NCBI GenBank assembly: GCA_032433765.1
Contig: JAVIAB010000025.1
Coordinates: 35,920,782 to 35,984,781 of the forward strand
DNA length: 64,000 bases
Direction: 5' to 3'
DNA from: Megaustenia siamemsis
Taxonomy: Eukaryota > Mollusca > Gastropoda > Stylommatophora > Ariophantidae
Part shown: piece after piece, positions 23,850 to 34,799 of the stretch
How positions within the stretch are numbered: the first letter of the stretch is position 1
Layout: each line of letters opens with the position of its first letter
Translations under genes and position numbers: made by a program
The notes under the pieces: model-generated
Databases searched by the model: none
Told to the model about the DNA's origin: nothing
Seen by the model: the letters and a program-made list of their open reading frames with translations, nothing else

Positions 23850-24940
23850 GAGGAGATCATGTTAGATTATGCCAGTCACGTTAGGTGCTCCCTCAGAATT
23901 ATACCAGTCAAGAGAGATGCTCCCTCCGAATTATACAAGTCACGTTAGATGCTCCATCCGAATTATACCAGTCACGTTAGATGCTCCATCCGAATTATAC
24001 CAGTCACGTTAGATGGTCCCTCAGAATTATAGCAGTCGCGTTAGATGGTCCCTCCGAATTATACCAGTCACGTGAGATGCTCCCTCCGAATTATACCAGT
24101 CACGTTAGATGGTCCCTCAGAATTATAGCAGTCACGTTAGATGGTCCCTCCGAATTATACTAGTCACGTGAGATGCTCCCTCCGAATTATACCAGCTACG
24201 TTAAATGCTCCCTCAGAATTATACCAGCCACGTGAGATGCTCCCTCCGAATTATACCAGTCACGTTAGATGGTCCCTCAGAATTATAGCAGTCACGTTAG
24301 ATGGTCCCTCAGAATTATACCAGCCACGTGAGATGCTCCCTCAGAATTATACCAGCCACGTTAAATGCTCCCTCCGAATTATACCAGTCACGTTAGATGC
24401 TCCCTCCGAATTATACCAGCCACGTGAGATGCTCTCTCAGAATTATACCAGCCACGTGAGATGCTCTCTCAGAATTATACCAGCCACGTGAGATGCTCTC
24501 TCAGAATTATACCAGCCACGTGAGATGCCCCCTCAGAATTATACCAGCCACGTGAGATGCTCCCTCAGAATTATACCAGCCACGTGAGATGCTCCCTCAG
24601 AATTATACCAGCCACGTGAGATGCTCCCTCAGAATTATACCAGCCACGTGAGATGCTCTCTCAGAATTATACCAGCCACGTGAGATGCTCTCTCAGAATT
24701 ATACCAGCCACGTGAGATGCTCTCTCAGAATTATACCAACCACGTGAGATGCCCCCTCAGAATTATACCAGCCACGTGAGATGCCCCCTCAGAATTATAC
24801 CAGCCACGTGAGATGCTCCCTCCGAATTATACCAGCCACGTGAGATGCTCTCTCAGAATTATACCAGCCACGTGAGATGCCCCCTCAGAATTATACCAGC
24901 CACGTGAGATGCCCCTCAGAATTATACCAATCATATTAGG
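23850..24940. repeat. Minisatellite, 32-bp unit, ~34 copies, E-box-bearing
   Basis: Core AGAATTATACCAGCCACGTG, then AGATGCTCCCT. Early units have GTCACGTTAG, and later ones mostly CCACGTGAG, a perfect CACGTG palindrome. The two forms alternate in the middle of the array. Confidence 0.96.
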
Positions 24941-25101
24941 CATCTTTACGACACCTACTGGTCCACACAAAATCACCTCCAAAACAATCCCACGTTTCCA
25001 TATTTCTCCCGTTCTCTTTTCTCCTTCACAATTACCTTCACTTAACACAACAACAACATCTCCGTGTTTTCACAGCCTTTCCCCTCTACAAAGTAACACC
25101 G

Positions 25102-25121
25102 CCCCCCCCCCCCCCCCCCCC
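25102..25121. repeat. Poly-C run (20 C)
   Basis: Homopolymer of about 20 C. Length may be a sequencing or assembly approximation. Confidence 0.9.
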
Positions 25122-25336
25122 ACTAATATCGCTCTTCTCTCTCAGTTTTTCACCACAAAATTAATTAAACCAGGTAATTTATTAACGTTTAGGTCACGTT
25201 GGGAGCGGACCTACCGCCTTTATCGTTCAGCATTTCATAGATCGATTGTGCGTGGCGCTCATGTCAAACATCTCGAGACTGGCCACACTGAGTTGACGTT
25301 CATTATACAGTCTGAGTATTTCTCTCTTTTTGGTGG

Positions 25337-25585
25337 ACAGCAATGTCTGAGGTGATCAGTTTGTCCTTGGTACGACAGCAATGTCTGGGGTGATCAGTTT
25401 GTTCCTGGTACGCCAGCAATGTCTGAGGTGATCAGTTTGTCCCCGGTACAACAGCAATGTCTGAGGTGATCAGTTTGTCCCCGGTACAACAGCAATGTCT
25501 GGGGTGATCAGTTTGTCCCTGGTACGACAGCAATGTCTGAGGTGATCAGTTTGTCCCTGGTACGACAGCAATGTCTGAGGTGACA
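25337..25585. repeat. Minisatellite, 38-bp unit, ~6.5 copies
   Basis: Core CAGCAATGTCTGAGGTGATC and AGTTTGTCCC. It passes directly into the next array through a shared TACGAC word. Confidence 0.94.
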
Positions 25586-26237
25586 GGTTTGGGAGGAGGT
25601 AACATCATTTATTGTACGACATTTGGGAGGAGGTAACATCATTTATTGTACGACATTTGGGAGGAGGTAACATCATTTATTGTACGACATTTGGGAGGAG
25701 GTAACATCATTTATTGTACGACATTTGGGAGGAGGTAACATCATTTATTGTTCGACATTTGGGAGGAGGTAACATCCTTTATTGTTCGACATTTGGGAGG
25801 AGGTAACATCATTTATTGTTCGACATTTGGGAGGAGGTAACATCATTTATTGTTCGACATTTGGGAGGAGGTAACATCATTTAGTGTACGACATTTGGGA
25901 GGAGATAACATCATTTATTGTACGACATTTGGGAGGAGGTAACATCATTTATTGTACGACATTTGGGAGGAGGTAACATCATTTATTGTACGACATTTGG
26001 GAGGAGGTAACATCATATATTGTTCGACATTTGGGAGGACGTAACACCATTTATTGTACGACATTTGGGAGGAGGTAACATCATTTATTGTACGACATTT
26101 GGGAGGAGGTAACATCATTTATTGTTCGACATTTGGGAGGAGGTAACATCATTTATTGTACGACATTTGGGAGGAGGTAACATCATTTATTGTTCGACAT
26201 TTGGGAGGACGTAACACCATTTATTGTACGACATTTG
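25586..26237. repeat. Minisatellite, 34-bp unit, ~19 copies
   Basis: Core TTTGGGAGGAGGTAACATC, then ATTTATTGTACGACA. The last unit runs without a break into LINE D at GGGAGGAGGGTGTTAGGC, exactly where the RT motif GVRQGC begins. Confidence 0.96.
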
Positions 26238-26238
26238 G

Positions 26239-27139
26239 GAGGAGGGTGTTAGGCAAGGTTGTGTGCTGTCACCAGATTTGTTTAATATTTATTGTGAGGT
26301 TATTTTAAAATCCATAAGGGACATGCCTGGAATAACAATTGGAGGTCATAATATAAATAATCTAAGGTATGCTGATGATACAGTCTTAATCGCTAAGAGT
26401 GAAAATGAGTTACAAGAAATGTTAGATATTATAGTGAAGGAAAGCAAAAATAAAGGACTCAGCCTTAATAGCAAAAAGACAGAAGTAATGGTAACAACAA
26501 AGAAAAAGACATCACCTCAGTGCAAAATAAAGACAAGTGGAACAATATTAAAACGGGTATGAGTTTGAATATCCTGGAACATTGTTAACCTCAGATGGTA
26601 GATGTACAACAGAGATGAGATGCAGAATAGCTCAGGCAAAAGCAGCTTTCCAAACAATGAGGAAGATACTATACAATCCATTTTTGACAATAGAAACAAT
26701 AAAAAGAGTTCTTAAATCTTATATAGAGCCAGTCTTAACATATGGATGCGAATCATGGACAATAGGACAACAGACAAGAGAATCACTGGAGGCTGTAGAA
26801 ATGTGGTTTTACAGAAGAATGTTGAGAATACCATGGACAGCTAAGAAGAGTAATGAAAACGTCATGAAAGAGGCCAAAGCAAAAAGAGAGCTAATTTCCA
26901 ATATTAGGAAGAAACAATCATCATTTTTTGGCCATGTAATGAGAAGAGAACAACTGGAATATATTGTAACAACTGGAAAAATTGAGGGACAAAGAGATAG
27001 AGGGAAGCAAAGAGAAAAAATACCAGACAGCTTAAGAGAATGGCTTGGCAGAAGGTCAACAACAGAAATGATAAATAACTGTCGAGATCGAAAATTGTGG
27101 AGAGACATGATCACCTACGCCAGCAGGCCCGGTACTTGA
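26239..27139 (+). pseudogene. LINE D: RT palm to C-terminus
   Basis: Begins at GVRQGCVLSPDLFNIYCE, has the catalytic YADDTVLIAKSE about 50 residues later, then LSLNSKKTEVM. One frameshift near 26555 moves to the second frame, which runs to a natural stop at 27139. The second frame contains LTSDGRCTTEMRCRIAQAK, YGCESWTIG, WFYRRMLRIPW, SSFFGHVMRREQLEY and KQREKIPDSL. The tail is TGATGATG. This is an RTE-like C-terminal layout. Only the 5' truncation and one frameshift disable it, so it is fairly young. Confidence 0.9.
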
Positions 27140-27224
27140 TGATGATTTGGAAGGAGGAAACATATTTTTTGTCCAAAATATTACAAACTTTGTCTCTATT
27201 TTCTATTTTCATGTTTTTCACGTT

Positions 27225-27370
27225 CAGGGGATCGGTTGGTCTCGAGGCAAGACGGCGGCCTCGAGACAGAGAGGTTGTGAGTTCAAGTCCCGGCTACACC
27301 GGTTGAGATTTTTATTTATGATTCCTCTCTGCGACAACCACCCCTGGTCTCAGAAGCGAGGCCCGCTTTA
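27225..27370 (+). mobile_element. tRNA-derived SINE, plus strand
   Basis: A-box-like TGGTCTCGAGG at 27237-27247 and B-box-like GAGTTCAAGTCC at 27279-27290, then a body with CCACCCCTGGTCTCAGAAGC shared with the minus-strand copy at 21028-21172. The 3' part merges into the following array at CCCGCTTTAGGGGACTTTGG, so the array may have been seeded at the SINE border. Confidence 0.7.
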
Positions 27371-29186
27371 GGGGACTTTGGTACTATCAACTATTGTGTT
27401 TATCATTGATGTCCGCTTTAGAGGACTTTGGTACTATCAACTATTGTGTTTATCATCAACATCCGCTTTAGGGGACTTTGGTACTATCAACTATTGTGTT
27501 TATCATCAACATCCGCTTTAGAGGACTTTGGTACTATCAACTATTGTGTTTATCATCAACATCCGCTTTAGAGGACTTTGGTGCTATCAACTATTGTGTT
27601 TATCACTGACATCCGCTTTAGAGGACTTTGGTACTATCAACTATTGTGTTTATCACTGACATCCGCTTTAGAGGACTTTGCTACTATCAACTATTGTGTT
27701 TATCATTGACGTCCGCTTTAGAGGACTTTGATGCGATCAACTATTGTGTTTATCATTGACGTCCGCTTTAGTGGACTTTGGTGCGATCAACTATTGTGTT
27801 TATCATTGACGTCCGCTTTAGAGGACTTTGATGCGATCAACTATTGTGTTTATCATTGACGTCCGCTTTAGAGGACTTTGATGCTATCAACTATTGTGTT
27901 TATCATTGACGTCCGCTTTAGAGGACTTTGATGCTATCAACTATTGTGTTTATCATTGACGTCCGCTTTAGTGGACTTTGGTGCTATCAACTATTGTGTT
28001 TATCATTGACGTCCGCTTTAGTGGACTTTGGTGCTATCAACTATTGTGTTTATCATTGACGTCCGCTTTAGTGGACTTTTGTGCTATCAACTATTGTGTT
28101 TATCATTGACGTCCGCTTTAGTTTGTCATTGACGTCCGCTTTAGTTTGTCATTGACGTCCGCTTTAGTTTGTCATTGACGTCCGCTTTAGTTTGTCATTG
28201 ACGTCCGCTTTAGTTTGTCATTGACGTCCGCTTTAGTTTGTCATTGACGTCCGCTTTAGTTTGTCATTGACGTCCGCTTTAGTTTGTCATTGACGTCCGC
28301 TTTAGTTTGTCATTGACGTCCGCTTTAGTTTGTCATTGACGTCCGCTTTAGTTTGTCATTGACGTCCGCTTTAGTTTGTCATTGACGTCCGCTTTAGTTT
28401 GTCATTGACGTCCGCTTTAGTTTGTCATTGACGTCCGCTTTAGTTTATCATTGACGTCCGCTTTAGTTTGTCATTGACGTCCGCTTTAGAGGACTTTGAT
28501 ACTATCAACTATTGTGTTTATCATTGACGTCCGCTTTAGTTTGTCATTGACGTCCGCTTTAGTTTGTCATTGACGTCCGCTTTAGTTTGTCATTGACGTC
28601 CGCTTTAGTTTGTCATTGACGTCCGCTTTAGTTTGTCATTGACGTCCGCTTTAGTTTGTCATTGACGTCCGCTTTAGTTTGTCATTGACGTCCGCTTTAG
28701 TTTGTCATTGACGTCCGCTTTAGTTTGTCATTGACGTCCGCTGTAGAGGACTTTGATACTATCAACTATTGTGTTTATCATTGACGTCCGCTTTAGTTTG
28801 TCATTGACGTCCGCTTTAGTTTGTCATTGACGTCCGCTTTAGTTTGTCATTGACGTCCGCTTTAGAGGACTTTGATACTATCAACTATTGTGTTTATCAT
28901 TGACGTCCGCTGTAGAGGACTTTTGTGCTATCAACTATTGTGTTTATCATTGACGTCCGCTGTAGAGGACTTTTGTGCTATCAACTATTGTGTTTATCAT
29001 TGACGTCCGCTGTAGAGGACTTTTGTGCTATCAACTATTGTGTTTATCATTGACGTCCGCTGTAGAGGACTTTTGTGCTATCAACTATTGTGTTTATCAT
29101 TGACGTCCGCTGTAGAGGACTTTTGTGCTATCAACTATTGTGTTTATCATTGACGTCCGCTGTAGAGGACTTTAGTACTATCAACT
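27371..29186. repeat. Minisatellite, 50-bp unit with 23-bp deletion derivative
   Basis: The long unit (50 bp) holds GTCCGCTTTAGAGGACTTTG and ATCAACTATTGTGTTTATCA. From about 28120 to 28860 a 23-bp short unit (TTTGTCATTGACGTCCGCTT) is tandemly repeated, with long units interspersed. The short unit equals the long one minus its middle 27 bp. Confidence 0.96.
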
Positions 29187-29219
29187 ATTGTTCATTGGCT
29201 GCTCATTTGAAGTCACGTA

Positions 29220-29480
29220 AGATCAAGTACCTAGTCATGTATGAACGATAGTGGTGATAGCTGTCCAATGATTTGACAAGCTTTGTTGTATCTTGAGTCT
29301 ATTTCTACTGCTTGTGTGTCCTTATTTTGTTTTATTTTATTAATTGTTGTTTGTCCTTAGACTTCCTAGATATTTAAATTCCTTACTTGTTTTAGTTGTC
29401 TGACGTCTATAGTTATGTCGAAGTTCTGTTTCTCTTTTGCCATAATCATGATTTCTGTAATTGGGTTTTTATTCCGCATG
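29220..29480 (-). pseudogene. LINE RT thumb fragment, minus strand
   Basis: On the minus strand this encodes AKEKQNFDITIDVRQLKQV. The DNA further along is homologous to 20395-20530 (shared CAAAGCTTGTCAAATCATTGG in a LINE with a known frame). It is a short, dead fragment of the same family. Confidence 0.75.
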
Positions 29481-29489
29481 TATTTATGG

Positions 29490-29800
29490 TTGTGATGCAT
29501 GTGATGAGAAGAGATAATAATCGAATAGCAAAGCAAGCCCTCATATGGGAAACAACAGGTAAAAGAAAAAGAGGAAGACCCAGGGAGACACTGAGAAGAA
29601 CATTGATGAGAGAGGCAAGAGCAGCAGGAGTCGGCTCCCTCAATGAGATAGAACTGCTTGCGCAGAACAGAGACAGATGGCGAGATTTGATAAAATATCT
29701 TTAAAAGAAAACTGCTAGAACAAAAATTCATATAGGAGAAGGTGTATCTTGGTCTACGCCCTATGGGCCGGTTACGGCTCGAAAGGTCAATAGATAGATA
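29490..29800 (+). pseudogene. LINE C-terminal fragment with 3' UTR
   Basis: Plus-strand frame with HVMRRDNNRIAKQAL, KRKRGRPRETLRRTLMREAR and NRDRWRDLIKYL to a stop at 29704. A short 3' UTR follows, with GCCCTATGGGCCGGTTACGG and an AATAGATAGATAGA tail. The GRPR-x-x-W-like basic end is typical of many LINEs. It is not the same family as B, C or D. It lies head to head with the minus-strand fragment on its left. Confidence 0.75.
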
Positions 29801-29885
29801 GATTTATTGGTTGCTACTTTATATTACTGGTCTATCTCCATTTTTCTGTGATTTCTTTGAACATAAAACCACAATATAATCAAAT

Positions 29886-29960
29886 ACACAACACCACTGG
29901 TGTTTCAATTATACAACACCACTGGTGTTTCAATTATACAACACCACTGGTGTTTCAACC
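29886..29960. repeat. Three tandem 25-bp palindromic units
   Basis: Each unit contains AACACCACTGGTGTT, a perfect inverted repeat with 7-bp arms around one C, followed by TCAATTATAC. The rest of 29800-30190 is unique with no gene visible. Confidence 0.9.
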
Positions 29961-30196
29961 GCTGAGTGAGCTCTAAAGGGACTGGAATATTCATGGACAG
30001 AAACCAATTCAAAGGATTAATTAGGCCCATGTTTTCTGCTTCAAGCTTCGAGTATGCGGGTACCGAGGTAATTATAAAAAAAAAAATGTCTTCCTTTTAC
30101 GTATGTACGAATATTTAATTATAGAAAATGTGTGCCACTTGGTTCAGCTTCCTGTCTCAGTGCTTCTTTGAATTGTAGCTCTCGGGCATCCCTGGA

Positions 30197-30635
30197 CTAT
30201 GGTTATGGTTATGGTTATGGTCACGGTATCACTGCAAACGAATTAAAATTCATAATTGCTCAACCGCCCGTGCCAGTGGAATCATCCGAATTACTAACTC
30301 ATCTCCTAAACAAAGGAAGGTAGCTGTAGTCCCATCATAGCAGTCTCAGCACACGCCAAAAGACATAAAGCGAAACTGCACAGAAAGTGAACACAGTCAA
30401 CTGTTCCCTGTCATACGATATCAGCATTCATCGCAAACCATTGGAACATCGAAACATGATCAACACGGATGAGACACACAGCTCACAGTGTGCACAGAGC
30501 ACCCAACTCAGTAGCTCCTGCAGCAAACCGGACTTGGAATATGCGGAAACTGCAACAATGAACACTTTTCAGACACAGGAATTAAAAGTTTCTGACGCCT
30601 AACCGTCATATTGACCGGTATTCCAACGATCACGC
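30197..30635 (-). mobile_element. Non-coding retroposon, copy 3, 5'-truncated
   Basis: Homologous on the minus strand to the 3' part of the copies at 2575 and 52727. The tail TATGGTTATGGTTATGG (reverse complement of CCATAACC) is at 30197, and the block GCAAACGAATTAAAATTCAT and the conserved AAAGACATAAAGCGAAACTG-type sequence follow. Homology is clear to about 30585 and weak to 30635, so the 5' two thirds are missing. No TSD is identified. Confidence 0.8.
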
Positions 30636-30812
30636 AAAAGATAATCCCTGGACATCTAGAGATAAACAAAACAAAACCAAACAGTGAGAAATGACGAAAA
30701 GTCTGTAAGGAGGGACCAGGGTATAGGCATAACATTGTTATAGAGGGAAACTTCCGAGGCGATAATCAGCGAATCAATTCAGAGGAAAAGGTATGTTTAC
30801 AGCACTCGGAAA

Positions 30813-31046
30813 AAATGACAAATAATCAATAACAGAAAAAATGGCAAAAAATCAATAACAGAAAAAATAACAAATAATCAACAACAGAAAAAAATGACAA
30901 ATAATCAACAACAGAAAAAAATGACAAATAATCAACAACAGAAAAAAATGACAAATAATCAACAACAGAAAAAAATGACAAATAATCAACAAAAGAAAAA
31001 ATGACAAATAATCAACAACAGAAAAAAATGACAAATAATCAACAGC
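30813..31046. repeat. Minisatellite, 28-bp unit, ~8 copies
   Basis: A-rich unit AATAATCAACAACAGAAAAA plus AATGACAA. Confidence 0.94.
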
Positions 31047-31069
31047 ATTAAAAAAAACAAAGAACAATT

Positions 31070-31240
31070 TATGTTCCGTAGCAGGATCGAACCCGTACTC
31101 CTTGGCACAGCGCCTTGCCACGAGAAGCAGAACGCTAGGGAACACTGCCAAGTTAACCGAGTTGACAGTTGACTCCTACAGCCGTAGTTAGGTACCCATT
31201 TATATTGACACCAGCACATATATCTGATACTAGGTGGGGT
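31070..31240 (-). mobile_element. Possible second SINE type, minus strand
   Basis: The minus strand contains a near-perfect B box (GGGTTCGATCCTGC, 31094-31081) about 50 bases after an A-box-like TTGGCAGTGTTCC, preceded by AAATGGGTACCTAACTACGG. This may be a tRNA-related SINE or a tRNA pseudogene; no second copy is in the window to confirm it. Confidence 0.4.
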
Positions 31241-31304
31241 AGTAAAGCTACGGGTTTTTGATGACGTCATCTTCATTTAAATAAAAATGGTTGTAATGCT
31301 CATG

Positions 31305-33490
31305 ACTAACAACCAAGTTGCAGCCGAAGATAATATAACAACCAAGTTGCAGTCAAAGATGATATAACAACAAAGTTGCAGGATAAGATGATATAATAAC
31401 CAAGTTGCAGGCGAAGATGATATAACAACAAAGTTGCAGGCGAAGATGATATAACAACTAAGTTGCAGGCTAAGATGATATAACAACCAAGTTGCAGGAT
31501 AAGATGATATAATAACCAAGTTGCAGGCGAAGATGATATAACAACAAAGTTGCAGGCGAAGATGATATAACAACCAAGTTGCAGGATAAGATGATATAAT
31601 AACCAAGTTGCAGGCGAAGTTGAAATAACAACAAAGTTGCAGGCTAAGATGATATAACAACCAAGTTGCAGGCTAAGATGATATAACAACCAAGTTGCAG
31701 GCTAAGATGATATAACAACCAAGTTGCAGGCTAAGATGATATAACAACCAAGTTGCAGGCTAAGATGATATAACAACCAAGTTGCAGGCTAAGATGATAT
31801 AACAACCATCTTGCAGGTGAAGATGATATAACAACCAAGTTGCAGGCTAAGATGATATAACAACCAAGTTGCAGGCTAAGATGATATAACAACCAAGTTG
31901 CAGGCTAAGATGATATAACATCCAAGTTGCAGGCGAAGATGATATAACAACAAAGTTGCAGGCGAAGATGATATAACAACCAAGCTGCAGGCTAAGATAA
32001 TATAACAACAAGGTTGCAGGAGAAGATGATATAACAACCAAGTTGCAGGCGAAGATGATATAACAACCAAGTTGCAGGCTAAGATGATATAACATCCAAG
32101 TTGCAGGCGAAGATGATATAACAACAAAGTTGAAGGCGAAGATGATATAACAACAAGGTTACAGGCGAAGATGATATAACAACAAAGTTGCAGGCGAAGA
32201 TGATATAACAACCAAGCTGCAGGCGAAGATGATATAACAACCAAGTTGCAGGCTAAGATGATATAACATCCAAGTTGCAGGCGAAGATGATATAACAACA
32301 AAGTTGCAGGCGAAGATGATATAACAACCAAGCTGCAGGCTAAGATAATATAACAACAAGGTTGCAGGAGAAGATGATATAACAACCAAGTTGCAGGCTA
32401 AGATGATATAACAACCAAGTTGCAGACTAAGATGATATAACATCCAAGTTGCAGGCGAAGATGATATAACAACCAAGTTGCAGGCGAAGATGATATAACA
32501 ACAAGGTTACAGGCGAAGATGATATAACAACCAAGTTGCAGGCGAAGATGATATAACAACCAAGTTGCAGGCTAAGATGATATAACATCCAAGTTGCAAG
32601 CGAAGATGATATAACAACAAAGTTGAAGGCGAAGATGATATAACAACAAGGTTACAGGCGAAGATGATATAACAACAAAGTTGCAGGCGAAGATGATATA
32701 ACAACCAAGCTGCAGGCTAAGATGATATAACAACCAAGTTGCAGGCTAAGATGATATAACATCCAAGTTGCAGGCGAAGATGATATAACAACAAAGTTGC
32801 AGGCGAAGATGATATAACAACCAAGCTGCAGGCTAAGATAATATAACAACAAGGTTGCAGGAGAAGATGATATAACAACCAAGTTGCAGGCTAAGATGAT
32901 ATAACAACCAAGTTGCAGACTAAGATGATATAACATCCAAGTTGCAGGCGAAGATGATATAACAACAAAGTTGCAGGCGAAGATGATATAACAACAAGGT
33001 TACAGGCGAAGATGATATAACAACCAAGTTGCAGGCGAAGATGATATAACAACCAAGTTGCAGGCGAAGATGATATAACAACCAAGTTGCAGGCGAAGAT
33101 GATATAACAACCAAGTTGCAGGCGAAGATGATATAACAACCAAGTTGCAGGCTAAGATAATATAACAACAAGGTTGCAGGAGAAGATGATATAACATCCA
33201 AGTTGCAGGTGAAGATGATATATAACATCCAAGTTGCAGGCGAAGATGATATAACAACAAAGTTGCAGGCGAAGATGATATAACAACAAAGTTGCAGGCG
33301 AAGATGATATAACAACCAAGTTGCAGGCTAAGATGATTTAACAACCAAGTTGCAAGCTAAGATGATATAACAGCAAAACTACAGACAAAGATGATATAAC
33401 AGCAAAGTTGCAAGCTAAGATAATATAGCAGCAAAACTACAGACAAAGATGATATAACAGCAAAGCTACAGAAAAAGATGATATAACATG
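31305..33490. repeat. Minisatellite, 29-bp unit, ~75 copies
   Basis: Core GATGATATAACAACCAAGTT then GCAGGCGAA or GCAGGCTAA. Rare variants (AAGCTGCAGGCTAAGATAAT at about 31980, 32330 and 32820) show segment duplications of about 350 and 490 bp. The last ~130 bases decay (ACTACAGACAAAGATG). Confidence 0.97.
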
Positions 33491-33985
33491 GTGGACTAAC
33501 TTTATCACGGGAAGCTCAAGTCACGAACACTGTGCAGTCATCGTGAGTTTAAAGTGAGAATATTTTGTACAGGAAGCTGCCAGCCACCATTTTGAGACCC
33601 TTTTGTCAGAATGGATCTCTCGCGACATGTGTGTACATCGGTAGAGAAGCCATCAGCATTTTAGTTCGAGAAATGTGGATTGTTAGGTGTACCCCACTGA
33701 CAGCCATCAAAACAAGACAGGCGTAGACGATGAGGTCGAGCATTGTTAGCTAGGCTGAGAACATCATGTCGAGCATGGCTGATTACTTGGGCCAGCTGTT
33801 AGTGATAATGACAACACCAGGGGTATTGTCGCCTGTACAACATATGACGTCACTGCACGGATCAGCCAGAGCCTAACTTAGATAGGCGTGAGCGCTGAAG
33901 GGGAAACCACAAGCGTGACGTATTCAGCCGTCCTGCGCTCCTGCCTGTCTAAGTCAAGCTTGATGTTGATGAAATCAATTTTAGT
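33491..33985. other. Unique sequence, no gene recognised
   Basis: Single-copy DNA with a TGACGTCA-like CRE match (ATGACGTCACTG near 33845) and no open frame that I would defend. It may be intron or intergenic. Confidence 0.5.
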
Positions 33986-33989
33986 CGCA

Positions 33990-34700
33990 AAGCGAGCATG
34001 TACACGTCATGTACACTTAGCGAGCATGTACACATCATGTACACTTAGCGAGCATGTACACGTCATGTACACTTAGCGAGCATGTACACGTCATGTACAC
34101 TTAGCGAGCATGTACATGTCATGTACACTTAGCGAGCATGTACACATCATGAACACTTAGCGAGCTTGTACACGCCATGTACACTTAGCGAGCATGTACA
34201 CATCATGTACACTTAGCGAGCATGTACACGCCATGTACATTTAGTGAGCATGTACACGACATGTACACTTAGCGAGCATGTACACGCCATGTACACTTAG
34301 CGAGCATGTACACGTCATGTACACTTAGCGAGCATGTACACGTCATGTACACTTAGCGAGCATGTACACATCATGTACACTTAGCTAGCATGTACACATC
34401 ATGTACACTTAGCGAGTATGCACACATCATGTACACTTAGAGAGCATGTACACGCCATGTACACTTAGCGAGCATGTACGCATCATGTATACGTAGCGAG
34501 CATGCACACATCATGTACACTAACGAGCATGTGCACATCATGTGATCGTAGCGAGCATGTACATAATGTGCACATATCTAGCATTTACACATCATGTACA
34601 TGTAGCGAGCATGTACACATCATGCACATTTGCGCACATATACACATCATGTACATGTAGCAAACATGTACACATCATTTACAAGTAGCAAGCATTAAGG
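33990..34700. repeat. Minisatellite, 28-bp unit, ~25 copies
   Basis: Core CATGTACACTTAGCGAGCAT and GTACACGT. Each unit has two TGTACA palindromes and an ACGT or ACAT centre. Decays to the right. Confidence 0.96.
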
Positions 34701-34799
34701 TGACCATATTTTTAAACGCTAAACCTGGACGGATTAATTTGACATACATTTTCATTCCATAAAATGACACATCTTCCATCATTTGCCAGTGAATAATAC

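Noticed and set aside
25586..26260. Derivation of the 34-bp array from LINE D at its junction
   Set aside because: The array runs into GVRQGC, but no other LINE D copy in the window covers the preceding codons, so the upstream unit cannot be compared.
33888..34076. 62-residue frame ending in HVHVMYT repeats
   Set aside because: Mostly the 28-bp array.
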